A stretch of DNA of 45,573 nt from Streptomyces beijiangensis (GCF_017315755.1 NZ_JAFLRJ010000149.1:1-45573); one strand, 5' to 3'; positions 34,283-43,611 are shown, numbered from the stretch's first letter. Made by a program: numbers and translations. The notes: generated by a model from the letters alone, not told the origin.

Positions 34283-34696
34283 TCATGTGTTGCCGAGGGT
34301 CCGGTCCACCGTGATCTCGACCAGGACCCGGTCCGGGTTCGGGGCCGGCGTGCGGCCGTAGCGCACCGCGTAGCGGCTCACCGCGTCGGCGACGGCATCC
34401 GGCTCCGTCCGTACGCGTGCAAGCCCTTCCAGTGTCGCCCAGCGGGCCCGGTCCACCTGGCAGAGTGCGACCCGTGCGCCCTCCGGACCCGCCGCCAGGA
34501 TGTGGGCGATCTTCCGTGTCGCCTTGTTGGTGATGATCCGGGCCACGCCCTCCTCCGGTTCGTACGTCACGCCCACCGGCACCACATGGGGTGTGCCGTC
34601 GGAGCGGAGGGTCGTCAAGGTGCAGAGGTGGTTCTCACGCCAGAAGCTGGTCGTGGTGCTGGTCATGGTGCTGGTCATGGGGCCGAATGTACTCAT
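34283..34696 (-). CDS. PPOX-class (probably F420-dependent) oxidoreductase
   Basis: 137 residues. Split-barrel flavin/F420-binding fold with the usual early F-W-R-E-N-H-L-C-T-L-T-T-L-R-S-D-G-T-P-H and V-G-V-T-Y, then A-R-I-I-T-N-K-A-T-R-K-I near residue 53 and L-C-Q-V-D-R-A-R-W. This family reduces or oxidises small cofactor-bound substrates with F420 or FMN. The start is 5 bp from the clpB HspR operator, and its AAGGTGAG ribosome-binding site overlaps that operator, so HspR may also repress it. Substrate unknown. Confidence 0.85.
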   Translation of the reverse strand: MSTFGPMTSTMTSTTTSFWRENHLCTLTTLRSDGTPHVVPVGVTYEPEEGVARIITNKATRKIAHILAAGPEGARVALCQVDRARWATLEGLARVRTEPDAVADAVSRYAVRYGRTPAPNPDRVLVEITVDRTLGNT

Positions 34697-34701
34697 CTCA
34701 C

Positions 34702-34722
34702 CTTGAGTGGAATAGACTCAAC
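34702..34722. promoter_or_regulatory. HspR operator (HAIR) shared by clpB and the PPOX gene
   Basis: CTTGAGT, seven bases, ACTCAAC: 13 of 14 consensus positions. The TTGAGT inside it (34703-34708) may also be the clpB -35, about 75 bp before the clpB start. clpB is a known HspR target in Streptomyces. Confidence 0.9.
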
Positions 34723-34781
34723 TTTGTACAGGTTGCTCCAGTCAAAGACAGAGCTGAGCCCGCTAGGAGGAGAGAGCACAC

Positions 34782-37397
34782 GTGGAAGCCGAGCTGACGA
34801 ACAAGAGCCGGGATGCGATCAACGCGGCCACCGGCCGGGCCGTGTCCGACGGACACCCGGATCTGACCCCCGCACACCTGCTGCTGGCCCTTCTCGCGGG
34901 CCAAGGCCAACAGGCGAGCGCGAACATCACCGACCTGCTGGCCGCTGTGGAGGCGGACCAGGCCGCCGTACGCGCGGGAGCCGAGCGGATCCTGTCCGAG
35001 CTGCCCACCGTGACCGGCTCCACGGTCTCGCCACCGCAGCCCAACCGTGAACTGCTCGCCGTCATCAACGACGCGGCACAGCGCGCCAGGGAGCTCGGCG
35101 ACGACTACATCTCCACCGAGCACCTGCTCATCGGCATCGCCGCCAAGGGCGGCCGGGCCGGTGAGCTGCTCTCCGGGCAGGGCGCCGGTGCCAAGAAGCT
35201 CCTTGAAGCATTCGAGACCAGCAGGGGAGGGCGCCGGGTGACCACTCCCGACCCCGAGAGCCAGTACAAGGCACTGGAGAAGTTCGGTACGGACTTCACC
35301 GCCGCGGCCCGTGAGGGCAAGCTCGACCCGGTCATCGGGCGGGACCAGGAGATCCGCCGGGTGGTCCAGGTGCTGTCCCGGCGTACCAAGAACAATCCGG
35401 TGCTCATCGGTGAGCCCGGCGTCGGCAAGACGGCCGTCGTCGAAGGCCTCGCGCAGAGGATCGTGAAGGGCGACGTACCCGAGTCGCTCAAGAACAAGAA
35501 GCTCATCTCGCTCGACCTGGGGGCGATGGTCGCGGGCGCCAAGTACCGCGGCGAGTTCGAGGAGCGGCTGAAGACCGTCCTCTCCGAGATCAAGGAGAGC
35601 GACGGGCAGGTCATCACCTTCATCGACGAGCTGCACACCGTCGTGGGCGCGGGCGCCGGCGGCGACTCCGCCATGGACGCGGGCAACATGCTCAAGCCGA
35701 TGCTGGCCCGCGGCGAGCTGCGGATGGTCGGCGCGACGACGCTCGACGAGTACCGCGAGCGCATCGAGAAGGACCCGGCGCTGGAGCGGCGCTTCCAGCA
35801 GGTGCTGGTCGCCGAACCGTCCGTCGAGGACACCATCGCGATCCTGCGCGGGCTCAAGGGGCGGTACGAGGCGCACCACAAGGTGGTGATCGCGGACTCC
35901 GCGCTGGTCGCGGCGGCCACCCTCTCCGACCGGTACATCACCTCGCGCTTCCTCCCCGACAAGGCCATCGACCTCGTCGACGAGGCCGCCTCCCGGCTCC
36001 GTATGGAGATCGACTCCTCGCCGCTGGAGATCGACGAGCTGCAGCGCTCCGTCGACCGGCTGCGTATGGAGGAACTCGCCCTCAAGAACGAGTCCGACCC
36101 CGCCTCCAAGCAGCGGCTCGACAAGCTCCGCCGCGACCTCGCCGACAAGGAGGAGGAGCTGCGCGGTCTGACCGCACGCTGGGAGAAGGAGAAGCAGGGC
36201 CTCAACCGGGTCGGTGAGCTGAAGGAGAAGCTCGACGACCTGCGCGGCCAGGCCGAGCGCGCCCAGCGCGACGGAGACTTCGACACCGCTTCCCAGCTGC
36301 TGTACGGGGAGATCCCCGGTCTGGAGCGGGAGCTGGAGGAGGCCGCCGAGGCCGAGGCCGAGGCGCGGACCGACACCATGGTCAAGGAGGAGGTCGGCCC
36401 CGACGACATCGCGGACGTGGTCGGCTCCTGGACCGGCATCCCGGCGGGACGCCTCCTGGAGGGCGAGACGCAGAAGCTCCTGCGCATGGAGCAGGAGCTC
36501 GGCAAGCGGCTCATCGGGCAGAGCCAGGCCGTGCAGGCGGTGTCGGACGCGGTCCGGCGTACGCGCGCAGGGATCGCCGACCCGGACCGGCCCACCGGCT
36601 CGTTCCTCTTCCTCGGCCCGACCGGTGTCGGCAAGACCGAGCTGGCGAAGGCGCTCGCGGACTTCCTCTTCGACGACGAGCGGGCGATGGTCCGCATCGA
36701 CATGAGCGAGTACGGCGAGAAGCACTCCGTGTCACGTCTCGTCGGTGCGCCCCCTGGCTACATCGGCTACGAGGAGGGCGGCCAGCTCACGGAGGCCGTG
36801 CGCCGGCGACCGTACAGCGTGGTGCTCCTCGACGAGGTCGAGAAGGCCCACCCGGAGGTCTTCGACGTGCTGCTGCAGGTCCTCGACGACGGGCGGCTCA
36901 CGGACGGGCAGGGGAGGACGGTGGACTTCCGTAACACCATCCTCATCCTGACCTCCAACCTCGGCAGCCAGTACCTGGTCGACCCGCTGACCAAGCCGGA
37001 GGAGAAGAAGGCGCAGGTCCTGGAGATGGTGCGGGCGTCCTTCAAGCCGGAGTTCCTCAACCGGCTCGACGATCTGGTCGTCTTCTCGGCCCTGAGCAGG
37101 GACGAGCTGGCGCACATCGCCGACCTTCAGATCGGCCGCCTGGCGAAGAGGCTCGCGGACCGTCGGCTCACGCTCGACATCACGCCCGAGGCGCTGGCCT
37201 GGCTGGCGGACGAGGGCAACGACCCGGCCTACGGAGCGCGCCCGCTGCGCCGCCTCATCCAGACGGCGATCGGGGACCGGCTGGCCAAGGAGATCCTGGC
37301 CGGCGAGGTCACGGACGGTGACACGGTGCGTGTGGACCGGGTGGGGGACGGCCTGATCGTGGGCCGGGCGGAGACGAGCGACACGGACGGCGAGTAA
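34782..37397 (+). CDS. clpB: ClpB disaggregase
   Basis: 871 residues; GTG start with AGGAGGAGAGA upstream. Clp N-domain repeats (residues 1-150), first AAA+ module with Walker A G-E-P-G-V-G-K-T (near 211) and T-F-I-D-E-L-H-T Walker B, the long coiled middle domain (about 410-520), and a second AAA+ module with G-P-T-G-V-G-K-T (near 612) and L-L-D-E-V-E-K-A-H. There is no ClpP-binding IGF loop, as expected for ClpB. With DnaK/DnaJ/GrpE encoded 30 kb away, it rescues aggregated proteins; both loci share HspR sites. Confidence 0.97.
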   Translation: MEAELTNKSRDAINAATGRAVSDGHPDLTPAHLLLALLAGQGQQASANITDLLAAVEADQAAVRAGAERILSELPTVTGSTVSPPQPNRELLAVINDAAQRARELGDDYISTEHLLIGIAAKGGRAGELLSGQGAGAKKLLEAFETSRGGRRVTTPDPESQYKALEKFGTDFTAAAREGKLDPVIGRDQEIRRVVQVLSRRTKNNPVLIGEPGVGKTAVVEGLAQRIVKGDVPESLKNKKLISLDLGAMVAGAKYRGEFEERLKTVLSEIKESDGQVITFIDELHTVVGAGAGGDSAMDAGNMLKPMLARGELRMVGATTLDEYRERIEKDPALERRFQQVLVAEPSVEDTIAILRGLKGRYEAHHKVVIADSALVAAATLSDRYITSRFLPDKAIDLVDEAASRLRMEIDSSPLEIDELQRSVDRLRMEELALKNESDPASKQRLDKLRRDLADKEEELRGLTARWEKEKQGLNRVGELKEKLDDLRGQAERAQRDGDFDTASQLLYGEIPGLERELEEAAEAEAEARTDTMVKEEVGPDDIADVVGSWTGIPAGRLLEGETQKLLRMEQELGKRLIGQSQAVQAVSDAVRRTRAGIADPDRPTGSFLFLGPTGVGKTELAKALADFLFDDERAMVRIDMSEYGEKHSVSRLVGAPPGYIGYEEGGQLTEAVRRRPYSVVLLDEVEKAHPEVFDVLLQVLDDGRLTDGQGRTVDFRNTILILTSNLGSQYLVDPLTKPEEKKAQVLEMVRASFKPEFLNRLDDLVVFSALSRDELAHIADLQIGRLAKRLADRRLTLDITPEALAWLADEGNDPAYGARPLRRLIQTAIGDRLAKEILAGEVTDGDTVRVDRVGDGLIVGRAETSDTDGE

Positions 37398-37533
37398 GCC
37401 CGCAGCGGGCTGTGTCTCCCGGGGGACGCTGTACCCGATTGCGGCTGCGCCGCGGGCCGGACCCCCGGCCGGAGAGGCGGGGGCGGGGCTGGTCCGGGGC
37501 TCTGGCGCGGCGCCGCGAGTAAGCCCGCAGCGG
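37390..37533. repeat. 19-bp direct repeats at and beyond the clpB stop
   Basis: GCGAGTAAGCCCGCAGCGG at 37390-37408 (it contains the clpB TAA) and again at 37515-37533. The 106 bp between are very GC-rich with nested inverted repeats and no gene. Confidence 0.8.
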
Positions 37534-37537
37534 ATAG

Positions 37538-37570
37538 TGCCCGGCGGGGGTTGCCAGCCCCCGCCCGGCA
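37538..37570. terminator. Hairpin upstream of the YbjN gene
   Basis: 16-bp arms (37538-37553 / 37555-37570) with two imperfect positions; the innermost pairs must open to form a loop. Likely ends clpB transcription. Confidence 0.6.
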
Positions 37571-37612
37571 TGGGGGAGACTGGCGGGACTCGTACGAAGG
37601 GCAATCCAAGAC

Positions 37613-38155
37613 ATGAGCATCGACCCGTCCTCCATTCCGAACTTCGGGGGCCAGCCCGATCCGCAGGCCGGACCGGCGGGCCCCGTCGTCCCCGACCAGG
37701 ATCTGGTCAAGCAGCTTCTCGAGCAGATGGAGCTGAAGTACGTCGTCGACGACGAGGGTGACCTCGCCGCGCCGTGGGAGGAATTCCGTACGTACTTCAT
37801 GTTCCGCGGCGAGGACGACCAGCAGGTCTTCTCGGTCCGGACGTTCTACGACCGCGAGCACAAGATCGAGGAGAAGCTGCAGCTCCTTGAACTGATCGAC
37901 GACTGGAACCGCCGCACCCTGTGGCCGAAGGCGTACACGCACACCCACGACGACGGCTCCGTCCGTCTCATCGGTGAGGCGCAGATGCTGATCGGCACCG
38001 GCGTGAGCCTTGAGCACTTCGTGTCGTCGACGGTGAGCTGGGTGCGCGCCTCGATCGAGTTCGACAAGTGGCTCGTCGAGCAGCTCGGCCTGGAGCAGGA
38101 CCTGGAGTCCGGCTCCGAGCAGCCCGACATCGACGGCGACGAGAACAACGCCTAG
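37613..38155 (+). CDS. YbjN domain-containing protein
   Basis: 180 residues, ATG at 37613 with GAAGG upstream. Disordered Pro/Gly-rich N-terminus (to about 28), then a type III secretion chaperone-like YbjN fold with V-F-S-V-R-T-F-Y-D-R and L-L-E-L-I-D-D-W-N-R-R-T-L-W-P-K-A-Y. An acidic tail closes the protein. Family members are linked to stress and sensing of cell surface state in actinobacteria, without a proven activity. It follows clpB on the same strand but behind a terminator-like hairpin. Confidence 0.85.
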   Translation: MSIDPSSIPNFGGQPDPQAGPAGPVVPDQDLVKQLLEQMELKYVVDDEGDLAAPWEEFRTYFMFRGEDDQQVFSVRTFYDREHKIEEKLQLLELIDDWNRRTLWPKAYTHTHDDGSVRLIGEAQMLIGTGVSLEHFVSSTVSWVRASIEFDKWLVEQLGLEQDLESGSEQPDIDGDENNA

Positions 38156-38167
38156 TACCGCAGCGTT

Positions 38168-39229
38168 CTACAGAGGCATGTGCGCGCTGGTCAGCAGGTA
38201 GGCGCCGAAGCCGAACGACAGCCCGGCGAGGGCCGTGATCACCACGATCGCGGTCTTCGGCCGGGCTTTCGTCATGGCGAGCGCGAGCGGGATCAGCAGC
38301 GGGAAGGCGGGAAGCAGGAAGCGCGGCTTGGACTCGAAGAAGCCGGTGCCGCCGACCGCGACGAGCAGCAGCGCCCCGGTGTAGATCAGCAGGGGGAGCG
38401 GCGGGCGCTCCAGCGCGAGGAGTACGTACAGGAGCACCGCGGCGGCGACGATCAGCATGCTCACCGTGAGGACCACGGGGGCGGGGCGCAGCAGCAGGTC
38501 GCGGCCGAGCCGCAGCCAGCCGGCGCCGAAGTCGAAGCGGGAGCCCCATTTGTCCTGCACGGCGAAGTAGCCGCCGAGCAGGTCGCCCTTGCGGGCCCCG
38601 ACCCACAGCACGAACCCGGCCCAGCCGAGCGGCGCGAGCAGCCCGGCCGCCCAGACGCGGGTGGTCGCCCGGCCGCGTACGGCCTCACAGAGCGCCGCCA
38701 CGCACACCGCGGCCGCGACCGCGTAGCCATTGGGCCGGGAGAGTCCGGCGAGCAGCGCCAGGCTTCCCGCCCAGAGCCAGTGCCGGCTGAGCAGCGCGTA
38801 GAGCGACCAGGCGGCGAACGCGGTGAGCACCGGCTCCGTGTACGCCATCGACAGCACGACCGCGTGCGGCAGCAGCCCCCAGAGCAGGACGAGCAGGGTC
38901 GCCGCCCGCCGTCCGTACAGCCGCTCGCCCACCGCGTAGATCCCGCAGGCCGCGGCCGCGGCGCCGGCCCAGGAGACGAGGAGCCCCGCGCCGCCGCCGG
39001 TCACCGGGAGGACGGTCGTGACGACCTTGATCAGCGCCGGGTAGAGCGGAAAGAAGGCCAGGTCGCTCTGGACGTCGCCGCCGGGCCAGCGGAAGGTGCG
39101 GGCGCCGTACCCGTGTGCGGCGATCGAGGTGTACCAGCGCGAGTCCCAGCTGTCGCCGATGACGGCCAGCGGACTGTGCCCCAGGTGCCAGGACCAGAGC
39201 GCGAGCACCACGAGCCCGGCCAGCCGCAC
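38168..39229 (-). CDS. Polytopic mannosyltransferase-like membrane protein
   Basis: 353 residues from the GTG at 39229, but coding sequence extends upstream: a CTG at 39331 has a perfect GGAGG six bases before it and would add 34 residues including R-R-A-A-P-A-L-G-L-F-A-A-V, typical of this family's first helix. About nine membrane helices. The early extracytoplasmic D-S-W-D-S-R-W-Y-T-S-I-A and F-F-P-L-Y-P motifs match PIG-V-like / GT-C enzymes that use polyprenyl-phosphate sugars. It probably adds mannose to a lipid or surface glycan. The true start is uncertain. Confidence 0.82.
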   Translation of the reverse strand: MRLAGLVVLALWSWHLGHSPLAVIGDSWDSRWYTSIAAHGYGARTFRWPGGDVQSDLAFFPLYPALIKVVTTVLPVTGGGAGLLVSWAGAAAAACGIYAVGERLYGRRAATLLVLLWGLLPHAVVLSMAYTEPVLTAFAAWSLYALLSRHWLWAGSLALLAGLSRPNGYAVAAAVCVAALCEAVRGRATTRVWAAGLLAPLGWAGFVLWVGARKGDLLGGYFAVQDKWGSRFDFGAGWLRLGRDLLLRPAPVVLTVSMLIVAAAVLLYVLLALERPPLPLLIYTGALLLVAVGGTGFFESKPRFLLPAFPLLIPLALAMTKARPKTAIVVITALAGLSFGFGAYLLTSAHMPL

Positions 39230-39451
39230 CGCGGCGAACAGCCCGAGCGCGGGGGCCGCGCGGCGCAGCAGGGCGGGGCGGCGGGTGGTGACGGAGGCCG
39301 GCCGGGTCTCGATGGCAAGGTCGGCGGACAGGGGGAACCTCCGGGCGGCGTACGGGGTCGGTCAGACCGACTTTCCGTGCTGACCGGGGAGCGCGCGAGC
39401 CGAGGCGGGCCGTCCGGGTGGTGCGGTGCCCCACCGGGGGCAAATCCCCTG

Positions 39452-39916
39452 TCAGGCAAGTCCCTTGAGGCGGTCCACGGCATCCTGGAGCACCTCGGTC
39501 CGCTTGCAGAAGGCGAACCGTACGAAGGGGGCGCCCTGGTCGCGGTGGTCGTAGAAGACCGCGTTGGGGATCGCGACCACGCCGATGCGCTCGGGGAGCG
39601 AGCGGCAGAAGGCGAAGCCGTCGCCGTCTTGGGAAAGCACAGCTCCCAGCGGGCGGATGTCGGTGGTGACGAAGTAGGTGCCCGACGGGCGGTAGACCTC
39701 GAAGCCGGCCGCCGCGAGGCCGTCGCTCAGCAGGTCGCGCTTGGCGCTCAGGTCGGCGCGGAGGTTCTCGTAGTACGCGGCGGGGAGGCGCAGGGCCTCG
39801 GCGACCGCGTACTGGAAGGGCCCCGCGGAGACGTATGTGAGGAACTGCTTCGCCGAGCGGACCGCGGTGATCAGGGCGGGGGAAGCCGTCGCCCAGGCCA
39901 CCCCTTGTTCATACAC
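39452..39916 (-). pseudogene. Aminotransferase C-terminal fragment, cut by element insertion
   Basis: Only the last ~145 residues of a fold-type I PLP aminotransferase remain (W-A-T-A-S-P-A-L-I-T-A-V-R, K-Q-F-L-T-Y-V-S-A-G-P-F-Q, ending V-R-F-A-F-C-K-R). The PLP-binding domain and catalytic lysine are missing. Homology stops at about 39893, and the first codons shown belong to the element. From memory, the intact gene corresponds to S. coelicolor SCO3658 (putative succinyl-DAP aminotransferase), which is also the target of phage TG1. The other half should lie at the far end of the element. Confidence 0.85.
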
Positions 39917-39924
39917 TCATTCGT
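39890..39924. other. Attachment site junction (att) of the integrative element
   Basis: Aminotransferase codons (minus strand GCG, TGG near 39890-39895) pass into unrelated sequence directly before the recombinase start. The crossover most likely lies in the shared GGGTGG/GCCTGG region at 39893-39905. Exact core needs the other end or an empty site. Confidence 0.65.
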
Positions 39925-41370
39925 ATGCGACGCAACAAGGACACCACAGGCACCTCCGGCACCATGGCTGGCGAGCCTGCGGCGATCTACTGCCGGATCT
40001 CCCAGGCGGAGGACGACGACCAGACGGGCGTCGACCGCCAGGAGCGGATCTGCCGCGAGATCGCCGAGCGCCGCGGGCTCGTCGTGAACCAGGCTCACGT
40101 CTACGTCGACAACAGCCGCTCCGCGTGGAGCCGGCGGCGGAAGCGACCGGGCTGGGACGAGCTGCTGAGCCAGGCGCGCGAGCGCGGCTTCCGGCACATC
40201 ATCGCCTATCACCCGGACCGGCTGATGCGTCAGCCGCGAGACCTGGAGGAACTGCTGCAGGTCTCCGACGACCACGCGATCACGCTGCATGGGGAGGCGA
40301 ATCGGCGGGACCTGTCGGACCCCGACGACCGGTTCATCCTGCGCATCGAGGTCGCGCACGCCTGCCGGTCGTCCGACGACAGCTCGCGGCGGCTGAAGTC
40401 GGCGATGCAGGACCGGGCCAGGGAGGGCAAGCCGCAGGGCGGCGTCCGGCGGTTCGGGTACACCCCTGACGGGATGACGATCGTCGTGGAGGAGGCGGAG
40501 GTCGTACGCGAGGTGTTCGACCGCTACCTGAAGGGGGAGGGGGCGTCACCGATCGCGAAGGATCTCCACAGCCGGGGGATCAAGACCGCCGGAGGCAAGG
40601 CGTGGAACAGCGGGACCATCCGTGCCCTGCTGGATTCCCGGCATGTGGCCGGCATTCGCATGCACCAGGGCGAGGAAGTCGGCCCCGGTACCTGGCCCGC
40701 CATCATCGACGCGGGCATATGGGAGGAGACCCGGGCGCGTCGCGAGTACCGCTCCGCCGCCCACCAGCAGCTGCTCAGCCAGCCCCCGCAGCGCTACTAC
40801 CTGCTGCGGGGGCTGGTGATGTGCGGGCGCTGCGGGACGCTGATGTCCGGCACGCCGAAGCAGAAGGGACCGACCTACCAGTGCAACCGCCGGGGGCGGA
40901 ACGACGACAAGAAGTGCGTCCGGTCGATCAGGGCGGAGTCGCTGGAGGGCTTCGTCACCGACGCCGCGATCGAGCTCCTCAGCAGGCTCACGGTGGATGG
41001 CCAGCTCGCCAGCAGCAGCCTGTCCGAGGAAGCGACACAGTCGCTGGAGGACGACCAACAGCAACTCGCCGAGCTGAACGAAATGTGGACGGGCAAGGAG
41101 ATCTCCACGGCGGAGTATCGCAAGATGCGCAAGGAGCTCACCGACCGCATCGGCAAGACGCAACGCAAGGTCGTAGTAAGGCCGTTGGTGCTGCTCGACG
41201 GCCTGACGGGGGCGGGCGCCAAGGCCGCATGGAAGGCCGAGACGATGACGGACGAGCGGCGCAACGCAGTGCTGCGGTTCCTGTTCTCCGGGGTGGTCAT
41301 CGCCGAGCCGAAGAAGGCCGGCCGCTACATGGACTGGGACCGGATCAGCATCGAGCAGAACCCGCTGTAG
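39925..41370 (+). CDS. Large serine recombinase (integrase)
   Basis: 481 residues from the ATG at 39925; ATG at 39964 is an alternative and neither has a clear ribosome-binding site. The resolvase domain has Y-C-R-I-S with catalytic serine near 26 and the R-L-M-R-Q arginines near 103. The recombinase domain follows (R-R-F-G-Y-T-P-D-G-M-T; I-A-K-D-L-H-S-R-G-I-K-T-A), then a zinc ribbon (M-C-G-R-C ... Y-Q-C-N-R-R ... K-C-V) and a C-terminal coiled coil. It integrates the element into the aminotransferase gene and sits immediately next to the junction, as usual. Confidence 0.93.
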   Translation: MRRNKDTTGTSGTMAGEPAAIYCRISQAEDDDQTGVDRQERICREIAERRGLVVNQAHVYVDNSRSAWSRRRKRPGWDELLSQARERGFRHIIAYHPDRLMRQPRDLEELLQVSDDHAITLHGEANRRDLSDPDDRFILRIEVAHACRSSDDSSRRLKSAMQDRAREGKPQGGVRRFGYTPDGMTIVVEEAEVVREVFDRYLKGEGASPIAKDLHSRGIKTAGGKAWNSGTIRALLDSRHVAGIRMHQGEEVGPGTWPAIIDAGIWEETRARREYRSAAHQQLLSQPPQRYYLLRGLVMCGRCGTLMSGTPKQKGPTYQCNRRGRNDDKKCVRSIRAESLEGFVTDAAIELLSRLTVDGQLASSSLSEEATQSLEDDQQQLAELNEMWTGKEISTAEYRKMRKELTDRIGKTQRKVVVRPLVLLDGLTGAGAKAAWKAETMTDERRNAVLRFLFSGVVIAEPKKAGRYMDWDRISIEQNPL

Positions 41371-41757
41371 CGGACGAGGCGACGACGGCAGCGAGGGCTT
41401 ATACCACCGAAGTCCGGTTCGGCCTGGACGCGATCGCATGCCAACGTACGTCGCGCACCAGCAATTTGTGTGTGGCGAGCCTGCGGATCGAGCTGCCCGC
41501 TCGCAGGTGAGATGCCCCCTGTCCAGAGGGCAAGGGTGCGGGGAGGAGGGGGCAACATAGCCGAACATCGCCGGTTACCGAAACCGGCGATTCTCCAGAC
41601 ACTTGATCTACGCCTCCGGGGCCTGCCAGCCCACGGGTGTGCGTCGCGCGTGGCTTGGGCGTTGGAGCGCCTGGGCTGTCGCGTGTGAAACGACCGCCCA
41701 TCGATCGACGGACGGTGCGGAGACTGCCATCCCCGCACCGTCGGCAAGGACCTGCCC
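41371..41757. other. Non-coding stretch after the recombinase with two hairpins
   Basis: No convincing gene. A perfect 10-bp stem (ATCGCCGGTT / AACCGGCGAT, 41567-41576 and 41582-41591, loop ACCGA) and another 10-bp stem (GACGGTGCGG / CCGCACCGTC, 41711-41720 and 41733-41742). The first may end recombinase transcription. Confidence 0.5.
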
Positions 41758-41934
41758 ATGTCTGTGCTGCCCGGCTCCCGTACGACCTCGACCAGCCCGC
41801 GTGACGCCCGAAAGGATGCCAGGGCGCAGGCCCTGGCGCGTGTCTGCGCGGGCTTCACCACGACGATCAGTCCGCAAAGTGCTGCGCGGCTGGCTGACCT
41901 GATGACGGTCACGACGTACGCGAAGGCCGCATAG
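41758..41934 (+). CDS. Possible 58-residue protein of the integrative element
   Basis: ATG with AAGGA seven bases upstream, 58 codons. The product is basic then helical: MSVLPGSRTTSTSPRDAR, A-Q-A-L-A-R-V-C-A-G-F, S-A-A-R-L-A-D-L-M-T-V. Codon use is plausible but the size is small and no family is recognised; it may be a remnant of a small regulatory gene between recombinase and helicase. Confidence 0.35.
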   Translation: MSVLPGSRTTSTSPRDARKDARAQALARVCAGFTTTISPQSAARLADLMTVTTYAKAA

Positions 41935-41949
41935 AGCCGGCTGCAGAAA

Positions 41950-41998
41950 TGGGAGCGGCCCCCGGTGTTGGAGCACCGAAGGGCCGTAGCGACTCCCA
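41950..41998 (+). other. Structured stem-loop upstream of the helicase gene
   Basis: Three nested pairings, TGGGAG/CTCCCA (41950-41955, 41993-41998), GGCCC/GGGCC (41957-41961, 41981-41985) and GGTG/CACC (41964-41967, 41974-41977). It could be a leader structure or small antisense RNA target controlling the rep-like gene at 42073. Confidence 0.4.
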
Positions 41999-42072
41999 GA
42001 TGACCGCCCATAAACGATCTGTCCCGGTGCCAGGGCCTGCCAGCCTTGTACGGCACCGAGTGAGGAAGCTCT

Positions 42073-43611
42073 GTGCCCCAGGGTACGACGCCCCGCCCCG
42101 AAACCGCATCCCCGCATACCAGCGCCCCACAGGCGCCTGGATGGCGCGACCTGCCCCCGCCGCCCCACGACGCTGAAGCCGAGCAGGCGGTACTGGGTGC
42201 CTGCATGTTCCAGAGTGCGGCCATCGACGTGGTCCGCCAGATCCTGGAGCCCGTCGACTTCTTCCGACCCGCGCACGCAACTATCTGGCACACCTTGCTT
42301 GAGCTGCGGAAACGGGGAGCGCCGACCGATGTGATCGCGCTGACCCACCAGCTGCGGTCAACGGGTGATCTGACACGCGTCGGCGGCCCTCCGTACCTCC
42401 ACATCCTCGCCTCAGCCGCGGTGGCGGGTTCCGGCGAGTACTACGCCGAGATCGTGCGTCACCATGCCGACCTCCGAGTGCTACAGGCCACGGCGATCCA
42501 GGTTCTGCACGGTGCTGGTGCACCCGGCGCAGACCCCGGCGAGGTCCACGGCCTGCTGACCGCGTCGCTGAACGAGCTCGCCGAGCGAGCCCGCCGCAGC
42601 TCGGGTGGGCGGCTCCACCAGTACGCCACGGACGGCTGGTCCTTCGTGAACGACGCCCCGACATGTACGACTCCTATCTGGGGCACACCGGGCAAGGCGG
42701 CCTGGGCATCGGGCGAGAGTCTGATGCTGGTCGGCCCACCCGGAGTGGGGAAGTCCACAATCGCCCAGCAGATCGTCCTGGCCCGCCTCGGTCTCCTCAG
42801 CATGGTCCTGGACATGCCCGTACAGGAGGGCAAGAAGGTCCTCTACATCGCAGCGGACCGTCCCAGCCAGCTCGCCCGCGCCTTCAACCGCGTCGTGCAC
42901 AAAGCCGACCGCGACATCCTGCGACAGCGCCTGGTGTTCTGGTCAGGACCGCTGCCCGCCTCGCTCAACGCCGAGCCCCAGCTGCTCGCGGAGCTGGCCG
43001 CCGAGCATGGCGCGGACACCGTGGTGATCGACAGCCTCAAAGACGTGGTCGGCAAACTCACCGACGACGAGGCGGGCCTCGCCTACAACAACGCTCGCCA
43101 GCAGCTCCTGCGTGGCGGCGCCGAACTGCTGGAACTGCACCACCAGCGCAAGCAGGGCGCCGACGTCTCCCGGACCCAACGCCCCGTCCTGGACCAGGTG
43201 TACGGCTCCGCCTGGTTCACAGCCGGAGCCGGAAGTGTCCTGTTCCTCAGCGGCGCGGCAGGCGACCCGGTGGTTCAGCTCCACCAGCTCAAGACCGTCG
43301 ACGATGAGATCGGCCCGTTCCCGGTCCTCCACGACCACGAACGCGGACTCTCACAGGTGGACACCAGCCTGAACCCGCTCACGCTGCTGAGGCAGGCGGT
43401 CCCTCACGGTCTCACCGCCCGCCAGCTCGCCCAGAGGACGACCGGCGAGGACAAGCCCAGCCCGGCGGACATCGCCAAGGCCCGGCGACGTCTGGAGACC
43501 CTCACCAAGAGCGGCCACGCCGCCCAGGAGACCGGGGCCGGCGGCGGCACAGGGGGCGGCCAGGCCACCCGCTGGAAGGCCACCACCCGCCACATGACAG
43601 CCGTCTCCTGA
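42073..43611 (+). CDS. DnaB-like replicative helicase of the element
   Basis: 512 residues; GTG start with GAGGAAG four bases upstream. The N-terminal 110 residues are a DnaB N-domain (D-A-E-A-E-Q-A-V-L-G-A-C-M-F; Y-L-H-I-L-A). The second part is a RepA/RecA-fold ATPase with Walker A G-P-P-G-V-G-K-S-T near 220, Walker B T-V-V-I-D-S-L-K-D-V, and R-G-G-A-E-L-L-E-L-H-H-Q. A short winged-helix-like end follows (A-R-Q-L-A-Q-R-T-T-G). Such hybrids are the replication or helicase genes of Streptomyces integrative elements and plasmids. Confidence 0.85.
   Translation: MPQGTTPRPETASPHTSAPQAPGWRDLPPPPHDAEAEQAVLGACMFQSAAIDVVRQILEPVDFFRPAHATIWHTLLELRKRGAPTDVIALTHQLRSTGDLTRVGGPPYLHILASAAVAGSGEYYAEIVRHHADLRVLQATAIQVLHGAGAPGADPGEVHGLLTASLNELAERARRSSGGRLHQYATDGWSFVNDAPTCTTPIWGTPGKAAWASGESLMLVGPPGVGKSTIAQQIVLARLGLLSMVLDMPVQEGKKVLYIAADRPSQLARAFNRVVHKADRDILRQRLVFWSGPLPASLNAEPQLLAELAAEHGADTVVIDSLKDVVGKLTDDEAGLAYNNARQQLLRGGAELLELHHQRKQGADVSRTQRPVLDQVYGSAWFTAGAGSVLFLSGAAGDPVVQLHQLKTVDDEIGPFPVLHDHERGLSQVDTSLNPLTLLRQAVPHGLTARQLAQRTTGEDKPSPADIAKARRRLETLTKSGHAAQETGAGGGTGGGQATRWKATTRHMTAVS

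Noticed and set aside
34698..36725. Minus-strand frame opposite clpB (675 codons)
   Set aside because: Antisense shadow of clpB; no domain.
38180..40087. Forward frame across the mannosyltransferase-like gene and att junction (635 codons)
   Set aside because: Arg/Gly/Glu/Ala-rich shadow of minus-strand genes with no start signal.
41325..42404. Minus-strand frame (359 codons) across the recombinase end and helicase start
   Set aside because: It crosses hairpins and the helicase start, lacks any domain and has the composition of a shadow frame.
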